Positions 51,334-59,500 of a DNA stretch of 64,000 nt are shown here, in pieces. Made by a program: the position numbers and the translations under genes. The notes under the pieces were generated by a model. It did not search any database. It was not told where the DNA came from and worked only from the letters and a program-made list of their open reading frames with translations. This DNA comes from CP2-2F sp034436355 (GTDB lineage: Bacteria; Chloroflexota; Anaerolineae; Aggregatilineales; UBA2796): NCBI GenBank assembly GCA_034436355.1, contig DAOTVQ010000040.1:124001-188000 (forward strand). Direction: 5' to 3'. Position 1 is the stretch's first letter. Every line of letters starts with the position of its first letter.

Positions 51334-52407
51334 TTATCCATCCGCCCCGATCACGTCACGCAAATCCTGCACCCCTTCTGCTGCCATAAGCTGCTGCAAT
51401 TGGTTAAGCGCACGCCGCACAAACGCCATCCCTTCATAAATGAACCCTGTGTATGCCTGCACCAACACAGCGCCTGCCCGCAGCTTTTCCCACACATCCG
51501 CGCCGCTAAACACGCCACCCACACCGATCACAGGCAGTTTGCCGCCAGTGGTGCGGTAGATGTGCCGCACGATCTTGGTTGCTGTGCTACGCAGCGGCGC
51601 ACCGCTCAAGCCGCCGCTGTGGGTTGCGGCGGTGCTTTGCAAGGTTGCTGGGCGGGCTAGCGTGGTGTTGGTGGCAATCATACCATTGATGCCGTGTTGC
51701 AGGGCTAACTCACAGATGGCTGTGATCTCGTCAAGGCTGAGGTCGGGCGCAATTTTGAGCAGCAGCGGCTTAGGCACAGGCTGTGCGTTGCGTGTTTCGC
51801 GTAGCCCTGCCAACAGATCAGACAGGTAAGCCTGCGTTTGCAGGCGGCGCAGTTCAGGCGTGTTCGGCGAACTGATGTTGACTACAAACAGATCGCCGTA
51901 GGGATAAAGATGCTCAAGTACCGCACGGTAATCGCGCAGCGCGTTGGTTAGCGGCGTCTCTTTATTTTTGCCCAAGCTGATTGCAAGCGGCACATTGGGC
52001 GGGCGGCGCGCCACATGCCGCGCCACCTGTGCCATGCCGCCGCTAGGGAAGCCCAAACGGTTGATGAGCGCCTGATCCTGAACTAGGCGGAACAGGCGTG
52101 GCTTGGCGTTACCACTTTGTGGTTGCGGCGTGACGGTGCCAACCTCCACAAAGCTGAAGCCAAGCGCGGCAAGGCTGTGCAATGCCACGCCGTCTTTATC
52201 AAAGCCACCTGCCAACCCTAACGGATGAGCAAAGGATAGCCCAAAAGCACCCACACCTAGCCCATCCGTTGGCGGCAGGAAGGCGGCGCGCAGCAGCGCC
52301 CGACTCGGCGGAAAATTGCCCGCCACTGCTAACCCACGCAGCGCGATAGTGTGAATCCACTCGGCATCTGTGCGCGAGAGCAAGTGGCGGTAGAGAAAGC
52401 GGTACAC
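51334..52407 (-). CDS. pyrD: Dihydroorotate dehydrogenase (quinone), class 2
   Basis: 357 residues. I start at GTG 52407 (VYRFLYRHLLSRTDAEWIHT), which has GAAGGG upstream and is 2 bases after the permease stop; the longer frame to 52707 overlaps the permease. The sequence shows LGLAGGFDKDGVALHSLAAL, VEVGTVTPQPQSGNAKPRLF, the FMN-site INRLGFPSGG, the class 2 catalytic VVNISSPNTPELRRLQ (Ser), NTTLARP and GVGGVFSGADVWEKLRAGA. It oxidises dihydroorotate to orotate with quinone at the membrane (N-terminal helix). Translation is probably coupled to the sugar permease gene. Confidence 0.92.
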   Translation of the reverse strand: MYRFLYRHLLSRTDAEWIHTIALRGLAVAGNFPPSRALLRAAFLPPTDGLGVGAFGLSFAHPLGLAGGFDKDGVALHSLAALGFSFVEVGTVTPQPQSGNAKPRLFRLVQDQALINRLGFPSGGMAQVARHVARRPPNVPLAISLGKNKETPLTNALRDYRAVLEHLYPYGDLFVVNISSPNTPELRRLQTQAYLSDLLAGLRETRNAQPVPKPLLLKIAPDLSLDEITAICELALQHGINGMIATNTTLARPATLQSTAATHSGGLSGAPLRSTATKIVRHIYRTTGGKLPVIGVGGVFSGADVWEKLRAGAVLVQAYTGFIYEGMAFVRRALNQLQQLMAAEGVQDLRDVIGADG

Positions 52408-52409
52408 GC

Positions 52410-53525
52410 TTAACCCTTCAAGCCTGTTGAGGCAATGCCCGTTGTGATATATTTCTGCAAAATGCCAAAGACTACCACCACAGGCAGCAACGAAAGCACC
52501 GTCATCGCCAACAGCGAGTCCCACTGCACATTTAGTTCGCCCTGAAAGCTCTGCAAGCCAAGCTGCAAGGTGGCAAGGTCGCTGCGCCCGCCCAAGACGA
52601 TGAGCGGCCACAAAAAGTCGTTCCAGCGCCACATAAAGCTGAAGATTGCCAAAACAGCCAGTGCTGGTGCCGCTAAGGGCATCACAATGCGCCAGTAGAT
52701 GCGCCATTCGGTTGCGCCGTCAATGCGTGCCGCCTCAATCAGTTCGTCAGGAATAGTCAACATGTATTGGCGTAGCAAGAAAACACCGGTGGGTGTGGCA
52801 GCCGGTGGGATAATCACGCCGAGCAGGCTGCCCGCCATGCCAACGCGGCTGATCACCAAAAAGACCGGGATCATAATCACCGAAAGCGGCACCATCAGCG
52901 CGCTGAGGATCAGCAAGAAGATGGTATTGCGTCCGCGAAAGCGATATTTGCTGAGCGCGTAGGCAGCCATGCTATTGATCAAGAGGGTGAGCGCCGTTGC
53001 CGAAACTGTGATCACGATGCTGTTGCGCAAATAAACGCCGAAGGGAAACCGATCAATGGCGTTGGTGTAGTTGCTTAGGTCAAACCGAACTTCTTGCACC
53101 GGCGTCATGTTCTCAAGGCGAATGCGGATAGGCGGCTCAGCGGGCGCGTCAAGGTCTATTACACGCGCCTCAATGCCAATCACGCGCCCTACCCGTGCCA
53201 TACGCTTGATGGTGCCATCCTCCAAGCGCACATCTACCAAAGGCAGCGGCTCAGGGTAGCCCGCCACCTGTGCCATGACGGGATGATAGGGCAGAAAGGT
53301 GGGTGGTGTTAGATAAAGCGTGGTGATCGGCTTAAACGAGGACATGATCAGCCACAGCACCGGGAAAAACATAATAATTGTGCCAACCACCAAAAACAGA
53401 TAGGTGATCACATCGGCAGCCGAAAGGCGTTTGCGCCCTTTGCGCCGAAACAAAAAGGCGAACAGCCCTGTTCCCCACCAACGGTAATTTGCCGTATCGC
53501 GTTCAGTTGCGCTTGCGTGTGCCAT
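52410..53525 (-). CDS. Carbohydrate ABC transporter permease (CUT1, MalG type)
   Basis: About 371 residues from ATG 53525 with GAGGAG upstream. Membrane helices include VITYLFLVVGTIIMFFPVLW and the EAA loop reads EAARIDGATEWRIYWRIVMP. A long periplasmic insert of about 110 residues between helices 1 and 2 (VDVRLEDGTIKRMARVGRV on) is more than usual for MalG, but typical of some Chloroflexi sugar permeases. It forms the channel with the gene at 53540. No substrate-binding protein or ATPase gene is adjacent in this window. Confidence 0.88.
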   Translation of the reverse strand: MAHASATERDTANYRWWGTGLFAFLFRRKGRKRLSAADVITYLFLVVGTIIMFFPVLWLIMSSFKPITTLYLTPPTFLPYHPVMAQVAGYPEPLPLVDVRLEDGTIKRMARVGRVIGIEARVIDLDAPAEPPIRIRLENMTPVQEVRFDLSNYTNAIDRFPFGVYLRNSIVITVSATALTLLINSMAAYALSKYRFRGRNTIFLLILSALMVPLSVIMIPVFLVISRVGMAGSLLGVIIPPAATPTGVFLLRQYMLTIPDELIEAARIDGATEWRIYWRIVMPLAAPALAVLAIFSFMWRWNDFLWPLIVLGGRSDLATLQLGLQSFQGELNVQWDSLLAMTVLSLLPVVVVFGILQKYITTGIASTGLKG

Positions 53526-53539
53526 AATGTCTTGTCTCC

Positions 53540-54574
53540 TCAAACGGCTTCGGTTTGACGTCTGTTCAAAAGGAGCTGAACAACTGTCAGCACGGCAAGC
53601 ACCGCTGCCAACATCAGCGAGACTGCCGCTGCCATGCCCCAGTTATTGGGCGGCTCGAAGGCAGTGCGGTAGATATACTGCACGGTGAGGACCGTTGCCG
53701 TGCCGGGGCCGCCGCCCGTCAGCACGTAGACGTGATCGAACATCTGCACGCCGCGGATGAGCGACAACACCAGCACCACCAACAGCGTTGGGCGCAGCAG
53801 CGGCAGCGTCACCTTCCAAAAGCGCTGCACTTCCGTAGCGCCGTCAATCTCGGCTGCCTCATACAAAACGGGTGGAATGCCCTGCAAGCCCGCCAGCAAA
53901 ATCAGGGCATAGAAGCCAACTTGCGCCCAGACACTGACGAAGATCGCCCAGAACATCATCCAGTTGCCATCCAAGACAAAGGCAATCGGTTCAATACCGA
54001 AGAAGCCTAACAGGGCATTGATCAAGCCGCCGCGTGTTTGCAGCATCCACTTCCAAACAAGGGCAACCACCACTGGCGAAAGCAGCACCGGGAAAAAGAA
54101 AGCGCTGCGGAAAAAGCCGCGCAACCGAATATCACGGTTGAGCGCCAGCGCGATCAACATCGCCAACACGATCATGCTTGGCACTTCTACAATCACAAAC
54201 AGGAAGGTGTTCCGCACGGCGAAAAAGAACACATCTTCACGACAAGTCGAGACGTCGAAGATGTCGCCGCAAGCGAGCAGGCGCTCAAAATTGCCCGTGC
54301 CAACCCAAGGGCGATTTTCTGGCACAATGGTGCTGCCACCGGTGAAGGCAAAGAAGAAGTTGAGCAGCAGCGGCAACATGACGAAGATCATGAAGATGAG
54401 CATGTTGGGCATCACGAAGAAATAAGGCATTCGCCGATGCCCGATGAGGCGCTCTACACTGCCAATAATTAGATCGAGCAGGTAAAGCACACCCACAATC
54501 GGCAGGCTGAGAATGCGCCCAACGGCTCGAGCCAGATCAGGTAGCGCACCGATGGATTCTGTCTTAATTTTCAT
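53540..54574 (-). CDS. Carbohydrate ABC transporter permease (CUT1, MalF type)
   Basis: About 344 residues from ATG 54574 (TGGAAG upstream). Helices YFFVMPNMLIFMIFVMLPLL, TFLFVIVEVPSMIVLAMLIA and FFRSAFFFPVLLSPVVVALV, with the EAA loop EAAEIDGATEVQRFWKVTLP and the late GGGPGTATVLTVQYIYRTAF. It likely heterodimerises with the MalG-type permease downstream. It starts the minus-strand operon that ends in pyrD. The shared ATPase (MsmK/UgpC type) is presumably encoded elsewhere, as is common in this group. Confidence 0.88.
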   Translation of the reverse strand: MKIKTESIGALPDLARAVGRILSLPIVGVLYLLDLIIGSVERLIGHRRMPYFFVMPNMLIFMIFVMLPLLLNFFFAFTGGSTIVPENRPWVGTGNFERLLACGDIFDVSTCREDVFFFAVRNTFLFVIVEVPSMIVLAMLIALALNRDIRLRGFFRSAFFFPVLLSPVVVALVWKWMLQTRGGLINALLGFFGIEPIAFVLDGNWMMFWAIFVSVWAQVGFYALILLAGLQGIPPVLYEAAEIDGATEVQRFWKVTLPLLRPTLLVVLVLSLIRGVQMFDHVYVLTGGGPGTATVLTVQYIYRTAFEPPNNWGMAAAVSLMLAAVLAVLTVVQLLLNRRQTEAV

Positions 54575-54916
54575 TGGGACTTCCAAATAAAGAAACACTC
54601 TAGGCTTGGTGTGCTTGATTGTATCCGTAACTGTTCAGCGAGACAACCAAGCACGGGGCAGGCACACAGATCACAGGCAGCCTAAATTAATGAATGTTGC
54701 ATGTGTGTTAAGGTGGTGTGTTGTATGGTGAAGACTGGCAGCTTGTGCAAGCATAGTAATGCGTTTGAAGGTTGTTAGTGTGTCTCCATAGATTGAAAAA
54801 GATCAAATTTGTGAGTATACTATATTAGTGTGGGCTATTTTCCGCTTTCCCGTGCGCGGTGAAACGGTGATAGTGTAACCAATCTCGAAGGTCGTTTGTA
54901 AAAGGAGATTCGGCTC
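54575..54916. other. Divergent gap before the ubiquitin-like operon
   Basis: 342 bases without a gene. It is AT-richer around 54690-54840 and holds the strong plus-strand promoter at 54793-54821 and the 95-base leader of the ubiquitin-like gene. No clear promoter for the permeases was recognised. Confidence 0.5.
54793..54821 (+). promoter_or_regulatory. Strong sigma70-type promoter of the ubiquitin-like/JAMM operon
   Basis: TTGAAA (54793-54798), 17-base spacer and TATACT (54816-54821). It lies 96 bases before the start codon at 54917, where AAAGGAGA gives a good ribosome site. Confidence 0.7.
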
Positions 54917-55198
54917 ATGTCGGCAACTGCTACTCCCAACAAGGTTCGTCTGTTCCTAGAAGATCATACGGGCAACAAGCGCCGTGAAGCGCGCATCGCC
55001 GCTGAGGCGCCTGTCCGCGAATTGGTGCCGGCACTTATCACCGCGCTAGGCTTGGCAACCACCGACCCGCGCGGTCGCCCGCAGCAGTATCACCTTGCCT
55101 ATGAGAACCGTCAGCTTCAGATGGAAGAGACGCTCGAAACGGCAGGTGTGGTTGAAGGCGCGGTGCTAACGATGGTGCCAGAGATGACGGCGGGCTAG
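54917..55198 (+). CDS. YukD/EsaB-type ubiquitin-like protein
   Basis: 93 residues: VRLFLEDHTGNKRREARIAA, APVRELVPALITALGL, RGRPQQYHLAYENRQLQMEE and TLETAGVVEGAVLTMVPEMT. This is the ubiquitin beta-grasp order with the central helix, of the YukD/EsaB group. It ends in Ala-Gly with no Gly-Gly tail, so conjugation by ubiquitin-like chemistry is not assured. YukD proteins usually sit in type VII secretion loci, but no EssC-type ATPase or WXG100 gene is near. It is followed by an intrinsic terminator and, 147 bases on, by a JAMM peptidase gene, so a ubiquitin-like/peptidase pair is likely. Confidence 0.82.
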   Translation: MSATATPNKVRLFLEDHTGNKRREARIAAEAPVRELVPALITALGLATTDPRGRPQQYHLAYENRQLQMEETLETAGVVEGAVLTMVPEMTAG

Positions 55199-55241
55199 TC
55201 TGAGCTGGCTGCCGCTCACAGTCTGTTGTGTAACAGGGAAG

Positions 55242-55283
55242 GCGCTCGCTGCAAGCCGCACGGTTTGGGCGGGCGCATTTTTT
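55242..55283 (+). terminator. Intrinsic terminator between the ubiquitin-like and JAMM genes
   Basis: GCGCTCGC (55242-55249) pairs with GCGGGCGC (55269-55276, one T-G wobble). An inner AGCCG/CGGTT hairpin fills the loop, and A then six T follow at 55278-55283. It would let far more ubiquitin-like transcript than JAMM/propeller transcript be made. Confidence 0.65.
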
Positions 55284-55345
55284 CCACACTGCTTCTCGTC
55301 GGTCTTTCTCGCCTTGCTTATTGAGGAGTCCGCGCAAGCCTCACT

Positions 55346-56503
55346 ATGAAATACCTTACATTGAATATCACCACCCATGAAGGTGACCTGCTCTACGCAA
55401 AAGATGTAGACGCCGCCAACCTCTGCGAAACATTCATTCGTCGGCTCGTGTCAAGTTTAGTCGCGCAAAATGTCATCCGCAGCGGTGAACACTACACCGT
55501 TCAGATCACGCCCCATTATGGCAGCACCATGCGGCAGCAGGGTAAAGTGGTCACTGTTCCCACACAACCGCCGCAAGAGACGTGGATCGCACTGCGCTAT
55601 GAAGCCGATGCCACACCTGATCAGCCGATCACCTACTTCACCCTTGAACTATACATCCGTGAGCGTGGCTTGCTGATTGAACACGATTTTCATCCACAAG
55701 ACCTAAGCGCTGACTTTATTGCACATGGTGTTGAGCAAGCGCTGCTGAGTCTGGGCGTCCTAAAAAACGGTCAGTTTTACCGCATCCGCTTTTATGCCAA
55801 AGATGATGCGAACGCGCAGTTTGATAAAGAACACTTGCCAACCCTTGAACAGCAGGCAGCCAGCCTGATCGAATTCCTCTCCGAAGACTCTGAGACGCCT
55901 GCCTTTCCCTTCCGCGATCCGAATGCCTATCCCGGCTTGATTGCCGTTGGGCGTGGCTTGCCACAACCTGACGATCTGCGTATTTTTGTGCGGCGCCGCA
56001 CTTACGATGCCCTCTTAGAGGCAGCTAAAATCAGCGATAAGGTGGAGGTGGGCGGCATTTTGGTCGGCAGCGTCTACCGCGCTACGGATGGCGGGCGGTT
56101 GATCGTTGAGGTGAGCGATTTCATCATCAGTGAAGGGTTGGTTTCCAGCATGACTGAACTGCGCTATACCTTTGAGAGTTGGCAGAGCCATCAAGCGCAG
56201 TTGCGTGAACAGTTTCCCGGCAAGCGCATTGTGGGCTGGTATCATACCCATGTGATCACCATGCCCACCAGCGAGAGCGAGAGCATTGCCACGGAATCCG
56301 AAGCGGAACAGGGCGGTGACGGTACCACCATGTTCTTCTCGCAGCCTGATGTGTTTCTGCACACACAGTTCTTTTCGGAGGAATGGTATATTGCCCTAGT
56401 GCTGGATCCATGGGGAAAAAGCCTCTTTTTTCAATGGAAAAATGGTCGGATTGTGCCGTGCCTTGCCTATTATCTCTACACTGAGCTAGGAGTAGCCTCA
56501 TGA
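55346..56503 (+). CDS. JAMM/MPN-domain metalloprotease with a duplicated N-terminal domain
   Basis: 385 residues. The C-terminal MPN domain has the zinc-protease residues Glu234 (EVGGILVGSVYR), His300-Thr-His302 (RIVGWYHTHV) and Ser332-x-x-Asp335 (FFSQPDVFLH), as in JAB1/JAMM deubiquitinases. About 29 residues, rich in Ser and Glu, lie between the HxH and the Ser, where the family usually has about seven. The N-terminal 150 residues contain two similar units, about 1-55 and 95-152 (LTLNITT, SGEHYTVQI and FTLELYI, NGQFYRIRF), of unknown fold. It likely trims or processes the ubiquitin-like protein upstream or another target. Its stop overlaps the next start by 4 bases (ATGA). Confidence 0.85.
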   Translation: MKYLTLNITTHEGDLLYAKDVDAANLCETFIRRLVSSLVAQNVIRSGEHYTVQITPHYGSTMRQQGKVVTVPTQPPQETWIALRYEADATPDQPITYFTLELYIRERGLLIEHDFHPQDLSADFIAHGVEQALLSLGVLKNGQFYRIRFYAKDDANAQFDKEHLPTLEQQAASLIEFLSEDSETPAFPFRDPNAYPGLIAVGRGLPQPDDLRIFVRRRTYDALLEAAKISDKVEVGGILVGSVYRATDGGRLIVEVSDFIISEGLVSSMTELRYTFESWQSHQAQLREQFPGKRIVGWYHTHVITMPTSESESIATESEAEQGGDGTTMFFSQPDVFLHTQFFSEEWYIALVLDPWGKSLFFQWKNGRIVPCLAYYLYTELGVAS

Positions 56504-59500
56504 CTTCGTTGTTCCGCTTGTTGTGGCAGTTTGAGGCAGAGTCACAAGGCTTGGTGTGTGCTTTCACGCCCGACGCGCAAGGGCTGATCGCCGGCGCTGA
56601 AGATGGCACCATTTACGCCTTCGATCTGGCGGGCAACCAACGCTGGGCGCAAAAGATTGAAGGGGAGGCCTTTCGCTTTGCGCTTTCGCGGCAGGGCAAC
56701 CTACTTGCCATTGGCACCATTCGCGGCTCGGATACCAGCGTGCTGAACTATGAGACGGGCGAACTGCTCTGGAAATTTAGCGGTGACTCGCAGACTAAGG
56801 CGGGCGTCGCCGTCAGCGCGGATGGTCAGCGCGTGGTGAGTGGGGATGATGAGGGCAAGATTCGCGCTTTCACGCGAGCGGGCGAAGTGCTATGGACGTA
56901 TGAGTGCAGCCACAAGAAGGTGGCACGCTTGGGCATGACGCCTGATGGTGAACGTATCGTATTCGGCGGCAACGATCACATTTACTGCCTGAATGGCTCA
57001 GGTGATTTGCTTTGGAAATATCGAACCGGTGGCGAAGTATGGGCGGGCGCACGCATCCTACCGGATGGATCACGGGTGATCGCTGGCTCAAACGATCAGC
57101 ACATCTATGCCCTAAATGCGGATGGCAGCCTTGCTTGGCGCTATAAATTGGTAGGCAATGTCAACATCACCTACCCAACACCAGACGGTGCCTTTATTGT
57201 GGCAGGCTCAACCGACTCGCATGTTTATTTGTTTAATGGTGAAGGGCAGTTGCTCTGGAAATATCGTACGGGCGATAGCATTTACGGCGTCAGCCTGAGC
57301 CGTGATGGTGAATTTATCGCTGCTGCCTCTTATGATCGGTCTATTTACCTATTCAACCGTGAAGGCGATGTGTTGGAGAAGCAGCGCACCGGCAATCAGG
57401 TTTATGTGGTGGATATGACCGAAGATGGGCGCTTTGTTGGCTCTTTTGGCTTTGATAAGCGCATTTACCTGCTGGAGAATCGCTACGCAGCGCGCACAGA
57501 GGCAGAACGTGCCGACGTGAGCGCTATCCTCACACGGCGCATCATCAGCCAAGCGCGGCGCGCTTTTGTGGATAACTTCTATTATGGCTTATGCTATTGG
57601 TTCGATCAGTTTAACCACTTGCTGCGGCGCAGTGAGTTCACCCTGTGCGAGGCACTCATCGCAGAGGCACGGCAAGATGGCTACCCGTTCACGGCGGCTG
57701 AGCAACGCTTTGTGGAGAGCCGCGAAGGTGCCGTGCTGCTTAAACGTGGGGTAGCCGCGCAGCGCAAAGGTGACTTTGAGGCTGCGGAGTCGTTCTACAA
57801 AAAGGCGTTAGCTGCACAGCGGGCTGCTGGTTGCAGCGTCTGTGAAAATCAGGTGCGCCTTGCGCTTGATTTGCTGGTGCGTGAACGCGACGGCGGCGAA
57901 CGCGATCCGCTGCTGGATAAACTTTATGATGAAGTGTTGGTGATGGGTGGCAACGAAGTGCTGCTGACAGCCCGTTTGGCAAGCGCACCACCCGATCACT
58001 TGCCATTGATCATCCAAGCAGCCACTAAAATGCGCCTGATCAAGCCGCTGCTGCAAGCGCTAAAAAGCAAGGACGAACGCCTGCAAATGCTGGCAATCGC
58101 TACGCTGAACCGCTTCACCGAAGTGAACGACACAACGCCGATCATGGCTGCCTTGAACAGCGAAAATGCCTTTGTGCGCTGGCAGGCAGCCGCCACGCTC
58201 AGCCGCCAGAAAGCGCTGCCCGCCCAGTTTGCCGAAAACGCGCTCGCTTTGATCCGTGCCGAACATGATCCTGACACACGGCGTGTGTTGGTGGAAACCG
58301 CAGTACACCTTAAAGTGGAAAACCTGACGCCGCTGCTGATTCCTATGCTGGAAGACTCAGATAATGATCTGCGTTGGACAGTGGTAACCGCACTCGGCAA
58401 GATCGGTGATCGGCGCGCCTTGCCTGCACTGCGTAAGACGCTGGAAGGCTATACCCTGATGGAGATGAGCATTCACGATGCGCTGCAACGTGCCATCCGC
58501 GAGATTGATCAGCGCTTCCCATTGCCCAAGCTAACCAGTTGGAATGCCCTGCGTCCGCATGATGCAGCTCGCAAGGCGGCTACCTTATATTGGCACGGTG
58601 AACCCGTGCTGTTTGTGGGCAACCTGAATGGCGCTAAAGATAATACCCGCCTGTTGTTCACCGTCACGGATAGCGAAGGTGTGGAGCATTACCGCCTGAG
58701 CCTGAGCTATGCTGAGTTTATCGCCGCCACCGAAGCACTGCGCGCTGAACTGGAGACATACACAGACACACCGATTGCCCAACCATTGGGTGGTGCGCCA
58801 AGCACTGCCAGCGCCAGCACCGCCTATGATGACGACGAATTTGAGGAGAGCGATGAATTCGATGAAGATAGCCCAACGGATCACCCTGCGCCGATTCCAT
58901 CGGTTGACCTTGAGCCGCGCGTCGGTGTGCTGTGGGTGCAACTTAGCGCTGAACTAACGCAAGCCTGGCAGCCCGGCAATTACACCGCAGTGATGCATGT
59001 GCTGGACGAAGTGACAGAGCTGGATGAGCCAATCGGCACGCAGGAGTTCTCCTTTGTTTCCGATCTGCGCGTCGAAAACATTCGTGTTTCGTTAAACAAC
59101 AGCCCACTCAGCCAAGATACGAACCTGATCGTTGAATATGTAGAGGCGATCTACTTCACGCTGCGCCTTTCGGCAGCGCCGCTTGGCACAGAACTGCGCG
59201 GCGAGATATGGTTTGGCACACCCGAGGATGGCGAGATGATCCTCAGCGAGACGCGCCAAAACCTAACGGAAAGCGATGCCAACTTGCAATTTCAGTGGCA
59301 GCAGCCACACTGGCGGGTCGGCAGCTACACCGCACGTCTGTTGGTCAATAACACGCTCAAAGCAGCGCGCACCTTTGAGGTCAAGCCTTATCGCTATGAT
59401 GCGTGGCAATCTCTGCCTAGCGAGACGCCTTACCTGTGGGACTTTCTGGCGCGCCATCTCGTCCGCACGGGGCAAGGCGAGAAACTGCTGGAAACCGTTA

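Noticed and set aside
54917..55198. YukD-like gene as a sign of a type VII secretion locus
   Set aside because: No EssC/EccC ATPase, WXG100 or EccB/D-type gene is nearby; the partners are a JAMM protease and a propeller scaffold.
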